A DNA stretch of 64,000 nucleotides from JADKAV01 sp041393775 (GCA_041393775.1 JAWKJM010000003.1:186001-250000), one strand, 5' to 3'; counted from the stretch's first letter, positions 9,275 through 17,485 are shown. Numbers and translations: made by a program. Notes: generated from the sequence alone by a model not told the origin.

Positions 9275-10713
9275 GACAGCCCACCCAGCGCCGCCGCGGC
9301 GGCCTCGACCACAGGTGCGAGCGGCCAGGCGGCAAAGCCGAACACCGCCGTGACGCTGAGGGCCAGCACGAGTGGCAGTCGCCGACCCGCGGGGCCTCCG
9401 GCACTGCTCGGCCCGTCCGCTGGAGGGCCCATCGTCATGGCCAGGACGTGGCGGCCAAATCCGACGAAGACGACCAGCAGCAGCAACAGGGCAATGCCCA
9501 TAGCCCAGCCCAAGCCCCGCGACCAGCCGGCGAACACGATGGCGACCTCGGTGAAGAACAGTACGAAGGGCGGGAGCCCCAGCAAGGCTGCAGACCCGGC
9601 CAGGAAGGGGCGCGCCACGTCCGGCCTGCGCGCGAGCAGGGCATGGACGTCTTCGATCTTGGTAGAGCCCGCGTCGTCGAGGATGCGGCCCGCGACGACG
9701 AACATCACGGCCTTGGACAAACCGTGCCCCAGCACATGCAGCAAGACCGCCGCGGTCGCCAGTGGCCCACCCACGGCCGCGCCGAGGGCGAGGATGCCCA
9801 TGTGCTCGATGCTCGAGTACGCCAGCAGGCGCTTGTAGTCGCGCTGGGCGAGCATGAGACCAGCCGCGATCGCCAGCGAGAGGAGGCCGCCGACGACTAG
9901 CAGGCCTCGCATGAAGGTCGGACCCAGGGTCGCCTCGCTGACCGCCTGCACCCTGAGGATGGCGGAGAACGCCACCGACAGCAGAACCCCTGACATCAGC
10001 GCCGACACCGGCGCCGGGGCTTGGCTGTGCGCGTCGGGCAACCACGAGTGGAGGGGGGCCAGGCCCGCCTTGGTGGCAAACCCGAGGGCAGCCAAGGCCA
10101 CTGCGATGCGCGCCAGGCCGGGGTCGAGAGACGGACCCAACGCCACCAGCTCGGCCCACGACAAGGTCGGGCTGCCCGCGGAGCGAGCCGCGGCGTAAAG
10201 CAGCACGATCCCGAGGAGCGCGATGGCCACCCCGACGGACCCCAGCACGACGTACTTCCACGCTGCCTCCAGAGCGGCTCGGCCGCCGTGGTGGCCGACG
10301 AGGAAAGCCGTGGCGATCGTCGTCGCCTCGACAGCAACCCAGACCACACCCAGGTTGTCCGCCAGCACCGCAAGGCTCATCGCACCCAGGAAGAGCGCCA
10401 CGAGCGCGGCGTAGCGCCCGTCCGGCTTCACTGTCGACGTCGGTGTCGGAAGTCCGCCCCATAGGGCCGTGACTGCCACGGCACCAATCACCGCCAGCAT
10501 GAAGGCGGCGAACGCATCCGCGCGCAACAGCCCCCCTACGGCGCTGACAGTTCCAGAGCGCTGGACGGACGCGACCAGGCCGACCCCGCACGTGAGCACG
10601 AGCACGGCGACCACCAGGTCGGCCAGTCGGGTCCACCGACGGCCCCGAGCCATCACCGCGGCGCCGGCGATCAGCACGGGCACGACGACGGGCAGCCAGA
10701 CCAGCGCGACCAT
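9271..10713 (-). CDS. Proton-translocating antiporter-like subunit (HyfF/HycQ-like)
   Basis: A 480-residue integral membrane protein with about 14 helices, of the NuoN/MrpD antiporter-like family. The key pattern FATKAGLAPLHSWLPDAHSQ carries the conserved Lys and His of the proton channel. SSIEHMGILALG and LGHGLSKAVMFVVAG mark the later half-channel. The start is the ATG at 10711-10713, which shares one base with the stop of the hyfE-like gene (TGATG). It should be one of two ion-pumping subunits of the complex encoded by this operon. The equivalent mycobacterial gene is Rv0086 (hycQ). Confidence 0.86.
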   Translation of the reverse strand: MVALVWLPVVVPVLIAGAAVMARGRRWTRLADLVVAVLVLTCGVGLVASVQRSGTVSAVGGLLRADAFAAFMLAVIGAVAVTALWGGLPTPTSTVKPDGRYAALVALFLGAMSLAVLADNLGVVWVAVEATTIATAFLVGHHGGRAALEAAWKYVVLGSVGVAIALLGIVLLYAAARSAGSPTLSWAELVALGPSLDPGLARIAVALAALGFATKAGLAPLHSWLPDAHSQAPAPVSALMSGVLLSVAFSAILRVQAVSEATLGPTFMRGLLVVGGLLSLAIAAGLMLAQRDYKRLLAYSSIEHMGILALGAAVGGPLATAAVLLHVLGHGLSKAVMFVVAGRILDDAGSTKIEDVHALLARRPDVARPFLAGSAALLGLPPFVLFFTEVAIVFAGWSRGLGWAMGIALLLLLVVFVGFGRHVLAMTMGPPADGPSSAGGPAGRRLPLVLALSVTAVFGFAAWPLAPVVEAAAAALGGLS

Positions 10714-11372
10714 CAGTCCCTCAACTCCCTCAGGTCGTCCAGGTCGGTACCTCCGGTGGCGACCTGCATCCGGCTGGTGAGAACACGCAGGATGAGCACG
10801 ACCAGCAACACGTCGAGGCTCACACCAAGCTCGACGACGAGCGGGACCCCTCCGGCGGTCAGGAACGCCACCGTGGCGATGCCGTTGTCGAGAACGACGA
10901 AGCCGATCAGCTGCGAGAGGGCACTGCGCCGGCTGAGCAGCACGAGGAAGCCGAGGAGTACCAGCGCGAGACCTACGGGGACTGCCCGTGCCTCCGGGCC
11001 GAGGTCGGCAGCGACGACCGGCTGGCTGACGGCGTAGGCGATCATGGTGAGGACAGCGGCCAGCAGCACTCCGGCGGTGGGGTTGAGCCGGGGACTGTCC
11101 TCGCGGGTGGCTCCGGTCAGACGGGCGACCCTGGACAGGACCCACGGCAGCGCACCTGCCTTGATGAGAAGGACCAGCCCGGAGACGGCGACGACTTCGA
11201 GCTCACCATCCGCAACCCCGATCGTGGCAACCAGTCCGGCCAGCGCAGCCCCCTGCACGGCCAGCAGCCGGATCGAGGCATGGAGCGAGCGGCGCCAGAC
11301 CTGCAACACGGCGGTGAGGAGGAGCAGCCCGGTGGTGGCAGCCACCAGTTGAGCGAACAACGCGTCGGACAT
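10713..11372 (-). CDS. HyfE/HycP-like small membrane subunit
   Basis: A 219-residue membrane protein. The ATG at 11372 is preceded by GAGGGGGATC. About six or seven helices are predicted: the first at 5-22, one around 66-85 with KAGALPWVL, and a late segment SQLIGFVVLDNGIATVAFL with the polar DNG that HyfE-type subunits share with NuoK. The C-terminal 20 residues are charged (TDLDDLRELRD) and cytoplasmic. It lies between the HycD-like and HyfF-like genes, as Rv0085 does, 8 bases after the former. It is expected to be a core membrane-arm subunit without cofactors. Confidence 0.82.
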   Translation of the reverse strand: MSDALFAQLVAATTGLLLLTAVLQVWRRSLHASIRLLAVQGAALAGLVATIGVADGELEVVAVSGLVLLIKAGALPWVLSRVARLTGATREDSPRLNPTAGVLLAAVLTMIAYAVSQPVVAADLGPEARAVPVGLALVLLGFLVLLSRRSALSQLIGFVVLDNGIATVAFLTAGGVPLVVELGVSLDVLLVVLILRVLTSRMQVATGGTDLDDLRELRD

Positions 11373-11380
11373 GATCCCCC

Positions 11381-12331
11381 TCACGCCACCAGGTACGACG
11401 CCGTCACGGCGAGGAACGCCAGAACGAACGAGCCGGCCAGGAGCTCGGGGACCCGGAACAGCCGCACCTTGGCCAGGAACACCTCCGCTGCGGCGACCAG
11501 CGCACCTGCGAGGAGAACCTTGGCGGTCACCGCCGCCGTGCCCACCAGGACGGCGAACGCCGTGGCCTCGGTGGCGACCCCCCAGGGGAGCAGCAGGTTC
11601 ACGACCAGCCCCAGCAACGCGGTCAGCCGCAGCCAGGACCCGAGCTCGAGCCAGCCCAGGTCTCGTCCTGCGCTCTCCAGCACCATGGCCTCGTGCACCA
11701 TCGTCAGCTCGAGGTGAGTGGCGGGGTTGTCGACCGGCAATCGGCCTGTCTCGGCCAGCACGACCAGCACCAGCGCCACGATGGCCAGAAGGCTCACAGG
11801 AGAGACCACCGAGGCCGGGTCGTCGATCCTGGCGGCTACGATCGCCGACAGCGCAGAGGTCCCCACCGGGATGGACAGGGCATAGACGGCCACGAGCACG
11901 GTCGGCTCCACGAGTCCCGCGATCGTCATGTGCCGACTGGACCCCATGCCGCCGAAGGCCGTCCCTGACTCGAGCCCGAGCAGGGCCAGCGCAACCGTCC
12001 CGACCAGCAGCACGGACACGACCACGAACAGGTCGTCCGGCACGAGCCGCATCGTCGGTGTCCCGACGAGGGGGACGAGGGCGCAGACGAGAAGGCTGGA
12101 CACCACGAGCACCAGCGGCGTCGCGGACAGAAGCGGACCTGAGCCGGCGGCTCGCATGGGCTCCTTGCGCAGCAGCTTGCGGACGTCCCTCCACGGCTGC
12201 GCCACCCCGGCGCCGACGCGGCCCTCCATGCGCGCACGCACCTGTCGCATGACACCGACCAGGACAGGCGTGAGGAGCACCGCCACCGCTACCTGGGCAG
12301 CCACGATAAAGCCAAGCTCGACGGTCACCAC
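11381..12331 (-). CDS. HycD/HyfC-like (NuoH-type) membrane subunit
   Basis: A 316-residue (or 315-residue) NuoH-family protein, the membrane subunit that anchors the soluble arm. QVRARMEGRVGAGVAQPWRD near residues 30-50 is the loop that contacts the Fe-S subunit, and LAETGRLPVDNPATHLELTM at about 190-210 is the strongly conserved NuoH/HycD motif. Eight hydrophobic helices are visible. Two adjacent GTG codons can start it: 12331 or 12328. The second would overlap the upstream stop as GTGA, the pattern seen at three other junctions of this operon. Counterpart of Rv0084 (hycD). Confidence 0.87.
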   Translation of the reverse strand: MVTVELGFIVAAQVAVAVLLTPVLVGVMRQVRARMEGRVGAGVAQPWRDVRKLLRKEPMRAAGSGPLLSATPLVLVVSSLLVCALVPLVGTPTMRLVPDDLFVVVSVLLVGTVALALLGLESGTAFGGMGSSRHMTIAGLVEPTVLVAVYALSIPVGTSALSAIVAARIDDPASVVSPVSLLAIVALVLVVLAETGRLPVDNPATHLELTMVHEAMVLESAGRDLGWLELGSWLRLTALLGLVVNLLLPWGVATEATAFAVLVGTAAVTAKVLLAGALVAAAEVFLAKVRLFRVPELLAGSFVLAFLAVTASYLVA

Positions 12332-14328
12332 GTCACCGCCAGCAGCACGACGACCAGTGCGCCGAAGGAGAAGGCGAGGTAGCGGTGGATGCTGCCGTTC
12401 TGGATGCGTCGCGCGATGGTGCCGAGACGCTCCAGCGTTGCCACCACGGGTGTGTAGGCCCGCTCCTCCACCACGTCTACGAGTTGTTGATGGAACTCCA
12501 CGCGCTGTACCAGGTAGCGGGACTCCTCGGCATGGCCAACCGTCACGTCACGACTCGGCTGGAGCGCGTCGTCGAAGACCCGGACGAGCGGCTCGGCGTA
12601 GGAGGTGGCTGTGTACTGCATGCGCGGGCTCAGCCGTACCCCGCCGCAACCCCAGGCCAGGTCGACGTCTCGGCGCGGCCTACGACGGGCCAGCCGGGCC
12701 TGGACGACCCCGACCGGCACCGCCACGGCTGCCGCGAGCAGCAGCAGTGCGACAGGGTCGAGCAGCGCGTCCGCGGCCGGGAGATCCAGCCCGAGCAGGC
12801 CCACGGTGCCGATGCCCTCAGCGCCGACGGCGGCACCGAGTGCCGAGGCCACTGGTCCCGGAGCGAGTCCGAGAGCGATCACGCCGGCCGCGCCTGCCGC
12901 CATCGCTGCGCGCATCGAGACCGACGCCTCATGGGCGTTAGCAGCGCCGTCAGAGCGTGGCCGGGCCAAGAACGCGATGCCGTAGGCCTTGACGAAGGTC
13001 AACAACGCCAGCCCGGCCGTCAGGGCGACCACCGCAACCGTCACCGGCAGGGCCACGGCGACGAGACGGTCTACTTGCCCATCCCCATGGATGAGCGACT
13101 GCAGCAGCGTCCACTCGGCGACGAACCCCGACGAGACTGGAAGTGCGGCCGCCCCCACTGCCGCGACTGCGAACACCGCCGACGTCGTCGGCATAGCACG
13201 ACCCAGACCCCCCATCCGGTCCAGGTCACGTTCACCCGTGCCGTGCAGCACTGACCCGGCTCCCATGAAGAGCGAGGTCTTGAAGGCAGCGTGGCTCACC
13301 ACGAGAAGGAGGGCAGCAACCCAGGCGATGTCGGCGACCTGGTCCTGCCCCGCGTCACGAAGCAGCATCGCGACGGCCACGGCCGTCACCATCAGCCCGA
13401 CGTTCTCGGTGGTCGAGTATGCGAGGAGTCGCTTGAGGTCGCTGGTCACCGACGCCTGCAGGATGCCGAACAGGGCAGACGCCGCCCCGAGTACCAGCAG
13501 CAGCACCGCCCACCAGCGTGGCCCTGCGGGCAGCAGTCGCACGACCACCAGCAGCACGCCGTAGACACCCATCTTCACCATGGCGGCACTCATCGCCGCA
13601 GACACGTGGCTCGGCGCCTCCGGGTGGGCCCGCGGCAGCCACACGTGCATCGGCACCAGACCCGCCTTGGTGCCGAAACCCAGCACCAGCAGCACGAAAG
13701 CCGTGCTCGTGGCCGCACTCGACGTCCCGGCAGGGTCGGCGAAGGACGTGCCACCCGCCGATGACGCCAGCACTGCGAACCCGGCGAGCAGAAGCACGAA
13801 GCTCAGGTGCGTCATGCCGGCGTACCACACTGCCGCCGACCGCACCTGAGGGCGAGCAGTGTGGTCTGCCAGCAGCAGCACGCTCGACCCGACAGCCATC
13901 ACCTCCCACGCCAGCAGGAACGACACCGAGTCGGCGGCAGCCGGCACCATCTGCATGCCGAGCAGGAACACCACGAAGGCCGTCCAGCCCGTCCGGGACG
14001 CGGCTGGGCCGTGGGCATAGCCGATGCCGTAGATGGCGGCCAGCGCTCCGACGCCACCGGCCACGACCATGAAGACGCCGCCGAGCCGGTCCGGCGCGAG
14101 CACCAGCGGGTCGAGAGGCAGTTGCACCGGCAGGGATACGGGGATCTGCAACCGTCCTCGGTCACCCAGCAGCGCCATCAGCCCGGTCACGACGCCGGAC
14201 AACCCCAGCGCAGCGGCCGCCGTGCCGGCGGCGACCGATCTCACCCGCGGGCGCGGGAGTACGGCGGCCAGCACGGCGACAACGGCGAGCACGGGCTGGG
14301 CGACCAGCCCGGCGGTGACCGGGCTCAC
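12325..14328 (-). CDS. HyfB-like proton-translocating subunit
   Basis: A 667-residue membrane protein of the NuoL/HyfB antiporter-like family. LVLGFGTKAGLVPMHVWLPR (conserved Lys and His) and EAPSHVSAAMSAAMVKMGVY are the central channel motifs; LAYSTTENVGLMV and SHAAFKTSLFMGAGSVLHGT follow. The long C-terminal segment (about 500-667) ends in one more helix, as in HyfB. The GTG at 14328 overlaps the stop of the Fe-S gene (GTGA). A longer open frame starting at 14382 exists, but its first 18 residues are Arg-rich and overlap the preceding gene. Counterpart of Rv0083. Confidence 0.87.
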   Translation of the reverse strand: MSPVTAGLVAQPVLAVVAVLAAVLPRPRVRSVAAGTAAAALGLSGVVTGLMALLGDRGRLQIPVSLPVQLPLDPLVLAPDRLGGVFMVVAGGVGALAAIYGIGYAHGPAASRTGWTAFVVFLLGMQMVPAAADSVSFLLAWEVMAVGSSVLLLADHTARPQVRSAAVWYAGMTHLSFVLLLAGFAVLASSAGGTSFADPAGTSSAATSTAFVLLVLGFGTKAGLVPMHVWLPRAHPEAPSHVSAAMSAAMVKMGVYGVLLVVVRLLPAGPRWWAVLLLVLGAASALFGILQASVTSDLKRLLAYSTTENVGLMVTAVAVAMLLRDAGQDQVADIAWVAALLLVVSHAAFKTSLFMGAGSVLHGTGERDLDRMGGLGRAMPTTSAVFAVAAVGAAALPVSSGFVAEWTLLQSLIHGDGQVDRLVAVALPVTVAVVALTAGLALLTFVKAYGIAFLARPRSDGAANAHEASVSMRAAMAAGAAGVIALGLAPGPVASALGAAVGAEGIGTVGLLGLDLPAADALLDPVALLLLAAAVAVPVGVVQARLARRRPRRDVDLAWGCGGVRLSPRMQYTATSYAEPLVRVFDDALQPSRDVTVGHAEESRYLVQRVEFHQQLVDVVEERAYTPVVATLERLGTIARRIQNGSIHRYLAFSFGALVVVLLAVTW

Positions 14329-14816
14329 CGCCCGGTGACCTGACGCAGCGCGGCCACGATCTGGTCGGGCTCCGGCGGGCATCCCGGCACGGTCAGGTCT
14401 ACGGGGACCACGTCGTCGACGGCGCCGGCCACACCGTAGCCCCCTGCGAAGGCTCCGCAGTCGCGGGCACAGTCCCCCACCGCCAGCACCACTCGAGGCC
14501 GTGGGGTCGCGTCCACCGTGCGTCGCAGCGGCTCGGCCATGTTTCTCGTCACGACCCCTGTGACAAGGACGACGTCGGCGTGCCGAGGCGAGGCAACCAG
14601 CCGAGCCCCGAAGCGCTCGACGTCGTAGACCGGCCCGAACGCCGCTCCCACCTCGATCTCGCAGCCGTTGCAGGAGCCGGCATCGACGTGACGCACCTGC
14701 ACGCTGCCCCGCAACTCCCCCGGAGGCTCAAACCCCGCCTGCTTCGGCGTCGTCGGAGCCGCCTCGGCCACGCGACCGGTGCGCTGGATCAGCCGGGCCA
14801 GGCTCCAGCTGCTCAC
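14325..14816 (-). CDS. NuoB/HycG-like 4Fe-4S small subunit
   Basis: A 163-residue protein of the complex I 20-kDa subunit family. The cluster ligands appear intact: CNGCEIEV at residues 49-56, AVGDCARDCGAF at about 112-123, and VPGCPPEPDQI near 143. These would hold the proximal 4Fe-4S cluster. It is the only predicted iron-sulfur protein in the operon; no HyfA, HyfH/NuoI or formate dehydrogenase gene is nearby. The GTG at 14816 overlaps the stop of the arsR-type gene (GTGA), so regulator and complex are read as one unit. Counterpart of Rv0082. Confidence 0.87.
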   Translation of the reverse strand: MSSWSLARLIQRTGRVAEAAPTTPKQAGFEPPGELRGSVQVRHVDAGSCNGCEIEVGAAFGPVYDVERFGARLVASPRHADVVLVTGVVTRNMAEPLRRTVDATPRPRVVLAVGDCARDCGAFAGGYGVAGAVDDVVPVDLTVPGCPPEPDQIVAALRQVTGR

Positions 14817-15160
14817 GACGGCCGACCTCGGGTCGGCGCCAACTCATGCTTGAGGGCGTCCTGGTCGGCGATCATCTGGCTGAGCAGTCGACGTGCCGCC
14901 AGCAGCAGCTCGCGCGTCTCGGGGACCAGCAATGAGTACACGACCTCGCCCCCAACTCTTTGCTGGCGGACGAGACCAGCGCGCCGCAGAACCGCAAGCT
15001 GCTGGGACAGACTGCTCGGCTCCATCTTCAGCTCGACCAGCAACTCGTGGACGGCGTGATCCCGCTCGCTTAGCAGCTCGAGCACCCTGATCCGCGCGGG
15101 GTGCCCGAGAGCGCGGAACAACTCGGCCTTGGTCTCGTACAGAGGGACTGGCACGCTCAC
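14813..15160 (-). CDS. ArsR/SmtB-family regulator of the complex I-like operon
   Basis: A 115-residue winged-helix protein. YETKAELFRALGHPARIRVL is the classic ArsR start, MEPSSLSQQLAVLRRAGLV the recognition helix, and RVGGEVVYSLLVPE the wing. No metal-binding CxC pair is present, so the signal is probably not a metal bound at the classic site. I place the start at the GTG at 15160 because GGAAGG lies 5 bases upstream. An upstream GTG at 15190 is in frame but would put coding sequence across the operator. First gene of the operon and coupled to the next. Rv0081, at the same place in M. tuberculosis, is known as a hypoxia-linked regulator. Confidence 0.86.
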   Translation of the reverse strand: MSVPVPLYETKAELFRALGHPARIRVLELLSERDHAVHELLVELKMEPSSLSQQLAVLRRAGLVRQQRVGGEVVYSLLVPETRELLLAARRLLSQMIADQDALKHELAPTRGRPS

Positions 15161-15175
15161 GCTCGCCTTCCGACT

Positions 15176-15189
15176 TGAACAACTGTTCA
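15176..15189. promoter_or_regulatory. ArsR-type operator palindrome TGAACA-AC-TGTTCA
   Basis: Perfect inverted repeat with 6-base arms and a 2-base centre, 16-29 bases upstream of the chosen arsR start. The arms match the TGAACA/TGTTCA core known for SmtB/ArsR operators. On the minus strand TTGACT lies further upstream at about 15208-15213, so the palindrome would overlap the -10 region of a promoter there, as expected for autorepression. Confidence 0.72.
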
Positions 15190-15402
15190 CATGCTAACAT
15201 AGTCAATCTACGCGACGTTCGGGGCTGATTCACGGCGACGAGCCCTCCGGCACCGAGTTCTCCCGTCGCGCCCACATCCCCAGGCGCGTGGTCCACAGAT
15301 GAGCCCGGTGCACGGGCCGGCACGGCACACCGGCCCCACCCTGTCCCTGTGAGGGGAGCACCGACCGTGGAGACCAGCCCGCTGAGCGTCCCCGCGTCGA
15401 CC

Positions 15403-15605
15403 GACGCCGGCGTGCACGACGCCCGCCTCCACGACGCGCGCCACACCGCCGCCACCATCATGCTCGCCATGGGCGTGCCAGCCCGGGCCGTCATCAGATC
15501 CTCGGGCACAGCCAGACCACCCTCACCCTCGGCACCTACAGCCACGTCGAACCCGGGCTCGCCAGCGAAGCCGCCCAGCGCATCGGCCGCGCTCTTTGGG
15601 GCTGA
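15403..15605 (+). pseudogene. Tyrosine integrase C-terminal remnant, frameshifted
   Basis: The first part reads VHDARLHDARHTAATIMLAM, the HxxRH box of a tyrosine recombinase. Near 15496-15500 the frame breaks. In the next frame the text resumes ILGHSQTTLTLGTYSHVEPG and ends IGRALWG with a stop at 15603-15605. That supplies the second His box and the catalytic Tyr. The catalytic Arg and everything upstream are missing. It ends 78 bases before the partial tRNA-Thr repeat at 15684, in the same orientation and about the same distance as the intact integrase has to the intact tRNA. I infer an older element that used the same site and has decayed. Confidence 0.85.
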
Positions 15606-15683
15606 TAGCACACAAAATGGCACGCAACCGCTGAGCCAAAAACTGCGACCTCGGCATTGCCGCAGGTCAGAGGCCTGAAATCG

Positions 15684-15726
15684 GAGCCGCCTCCGAGAAT
15701 CGAACTCGGGACCTACGCATTACGAG
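15684..15726. repeat. attL: 43-bp repeat of the tRNA-Thr 3' part
   Basis: Identical over 43 bases to 24436-24478. It covers the acceptor 3' strand, T arm, variable region and anticodon-stem side of tRNA-Thr in reverse complement (GAGCCGCCTCC ... ATTACGAG). The sequence diverges immediately after, so the tRNA here is only a fragment and is not functional. Confidence 0.93.
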
Positions 15727-15820
15727 GCTTCCTAACGGCGTTCCGGTGGGTGTCTGGGCTCTACGTTCATGAGGAACCAACGGTGTTTCTGTTCCTCGGG
15801 TGCTCCCTAGTTGTCCAGGG

Positions 15821-15840
15821 TTAGTGACCTTTTTGTGACT
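15821..15840. promoter_or_regulatory. Candidate left arm-type integrase binding sites
   Basis: TTAGTGACC followed by TTTTTGTGACT, 95 bases inside attL. The same two words, in the opposite order, lie at 24341-24365 just inside attR (TTTTTGTGACT, then TTAGTGACTTTT). Matching short words near both ends of an integrated element, outside the core, are what arm-type sites of tyrosine integrases look like. Assignment is inference. Confidence 0.5.
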
Positions 15841-15912
15841 CCCTACGACCCACGCGACCGCCCTCTCCCACTCCACCGACCTAGCAGCCGACGTTCTCGC
15901 TCAATGACGGAT

Positions 15913-16266
15913 CTAGCCCCGTGGGCTGTAGTTGCGGCGGAACCCGCCCCGGGACTGCGGTCGTTTCCCGGTCACCGGGTCAGGCATCCTCAGTACGCCG
16001 AGCAGGCGGACCAGAAGCGCCCGGAAGGTGCGGATCTGCGCTAGGCCCGGATGGGCACGCAGTCCATCCGGGCCCTGGACCATCAGGGCGTCGTCAACAC
16101 TGGCATGCAGCTCGTCCAGGTGGTCCGCGACCCTGCACGCCTCCAGCAGCACGCGACGCATGGGGTTGTATTCGTCTTTGAGTGCCTCGTCGCGGCCGAG
16201 GCAGGCAGCCCACAACTCACGTCCCGAGGTGCCCAGGTCAGGCGGCGGGCTGACACGTCGGCCCAT
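15913..16266 (-). CDS. Terminase small subunit-like protein
   Basis: A 117-residue, mostly helical protein. The pattern RELWAACLGR, then VLLEACRVADHLDELHASVD, then RAHPGLAQIRTFRALLVRLL and GVLRMPD matches P27-type phage terminase small subunits, where two helices precede a conserved LL..AC...D.. box and an HP....R....L..LL box. No large terminase subunit is present in the element. A lone TerS at the promoter-distal end of a replication block is known for phage-inducible islands, where it redirects a helper's packaging motor. The family call rests on remembered patterns. Confidence 0.62.
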   Translation of the reverse strand: MGRRVSPPPDLGTSGRELWAACLGRDEALKDEYNPMRRVLLEACRVADHLDELHASVDDALMVQGPDGLRAHPGLAQIRTFRALLVRLLGVLRMPDPVTGKRPQSRGGFRRNYSPRG

Positions 16267-16382
16267 GAGCCGGTGACCTCCTCAAACCCGGGGTTCAGAC
16301 AAATTCAGGTCTGCGAACTGCGAGCGACCTACCCCCGCGGAGTGGCGCCCCCACCCGGGGAGGGGGTGGGTCCGGTGGGGTG

Positions 16383-16417
16383 CCGGGGGGCCAGGCCGTT
16401 TCGGTCCGGCCCCCCGG
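16383..16417. terminator. Very GC-rich hairpin between the TerS-like and upstream small genes
   Basis: CCGGGGGG pairs with CCCCCCGG with further internal pairing (GGCC with GGTCCGGCC). The surrounding 16330-16480 also contains CCCACCC/GGGTGGG arms. There is no T-run, so it may act as an mRNA structure rather than an intrinsic terminator. It fills the only long gap (16267-16531) of the leftward block, separating the TerS-like gene from the rest. Confidence 0.45.
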
Positions 16418-16531
16418 GTGCCGTCGGCGGTACCCGGGCCCCGTGGTGGAAAGGACAAACACCGAGGCCCCCGGGTTCCCGACGGCGTGGGCCCGGCGCC
16501 GCGTGTTCCACTCACGCGACGCCGTGTGGTT

Positions 16532-16696
16532 TCAGAAGGTGTCCTCGTTCTCGCCGTCGGGTGCGCCCATGGGTACCCAGTGGCCCAGGGCGATCTGTTC
16601 TTCGAGCAGTCGTTGGGCTTCGGGTTTGCGGTCGACGCCGTCGACGTCGATGAGGTGGACGGCGCCGTTGCGGCCGCGGAACCATTGCGGGGTCAT
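16532..16696 (-). CDS. Small unknown element protein, 54 residues
   Basis: A 54-residue protein starting MTPQWFRGRNGAVHLIDVDG and ending GENEDTF. AAGGAG lies 5 bases before the ATG at 16696, a clear ribosome site. It has no cysteine and no membrane segment, with a basic/aromatic start and an acidic end. I do not recognise it. Position, 30 bases after the coiled-coil gene and in the same direction, makes it part of the element's leftward transcript. Confidence 0.7.
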   Translation of the reverse strand: MTPQWFRGRNGAVHLIDVDGVDRKPEAQRLLEEQIALGHWVPMGAPDGENEDTF

Positions 16697-16726
16697 GTGT
16701 GCTCCTTCGGATTCTCGGTGGGGGGG

Positions 16727-17485
16727 TTAGCGTGCCCGCCGGGCGGCGTCGCCGGCGGCGTCGCCGGTCCGGTGGCGTTTGCGGGGCGGGCGTACGACGC
16801 CGCGATGCGTGCTGTCGGGCGCCGCGGGCTGGTCCGGCGCCGCGGGCGGTGGGGGCGCGTCGGGGCCGCGGCGGTGCAGGTAGGCCGTGACGCTGGCCAT
16901 GGAGTCGAGCAGCGCGGCGCCACCGGCGAAGCCCTCGAACGGCATCGCGTCGCCGTCGGCCACGGCGAGCCCGCCGTAGTCGACCGTCCGGGCCCCCGCG
17001 AGTTGCCGGGTGTGGAACGCCTGCATGCTGGCCGCACGCACCCAGCGGGCTTGTGCGGCGGTCAGCACGGCCAGCGCGTCGACGACGTCCTGGCGGCGGG
17101 TCTGGCACTCCTGCGCCCAGCGGCGGGACTCGGCAGCGGCCGCCGTGCGCAGCTCGGCCTCCAGCCCGCCGGACAGCCATTCCAGGGCCAGGGCCCGGGC
17201 GTGGGCGGCCTCGTTCTGCCGGGCTACCTCCACGGCGTGTTCACGCTGGTCGATGTCGTCGTCGACGGACTGCGGGTCGTCGCCGTTGCGCACGGCGTCG
17301 GCGCGGGCGGCGTCGGCGCGCACCTTCGCCGCCTCGACGGCGCGGACCAGCGGGGCCACCGCGGCCTCGGCGTCGGCCAGGGCGGCCTGCATGGCGGTGA
17401 ACTTCTCGACATGGGCGCGCAACGGTTCGGGGAACGCGTAGCCGGGCGGAAGCGTGATGTCGCGGGCGTTCTGGTGTCTCATCAC
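16727..17485 (-). CDS. Ala-rich coiled-coil protein of the element
   Basis: A 252-residue protein, unrecognised. Residues 25-150 are Ala/Glu/Arg-rich with heptad spacing, consistent with a long coiled coil (for example DADAEAAVAPL-type stretches and DIDQREHAVEVARQNEAAHA). The region around 160-195 (TVDYGGLAVADGDAMPFEG) is different and looks folded. The last 45 residues are Pro-rich then strongly basic (RPPRKRHRTGDAAG). The GTG at 17485 overlaps the stop of the upstream gene; an ATG follows immediately. A scaffold- or structural-type role in a satellite would fit a coiled coil, but nothing in the sequence proves it. Confidence 0.7.
   Translation of the reverse strand: MMRHQNARDITLPPGYAFPEPLRAHVEKFTAMQAALADAEAAVAPLVRAVEAAKVRADAARADAVRNGDDPQSVDDDIDQREHAVEVARQNEAAHARALALEWLSGGLEAELRTAAAAESRRWAQECQTRRQDVVDALAVLTAAQARWVRAASMQAFHTRQLAGARTVDYGGLAVADGDAMPFEGFAGGAALLDSMASVTAYLHRRGPDAPPPPAAPDQPAAPDSTHRGVVRPPRKRHRTGDAAGDAARRAR

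Noticed and set aside
8477..9838. A plus-strand open frame of 453 codons within the complex I-like operon
   Set aside because: Opposite the hyfG-like and hyfF-like genes, which have clear family motifs; composition is that of a shadow frame.
9275..10636. N-terminal extension of the hyfG-like frame by 450 codons
   Set aside because: The extension overlaps the hyfF-like gene in another frame. GTG at 9274 overlapping the upstream stop fits the rest of the operon.
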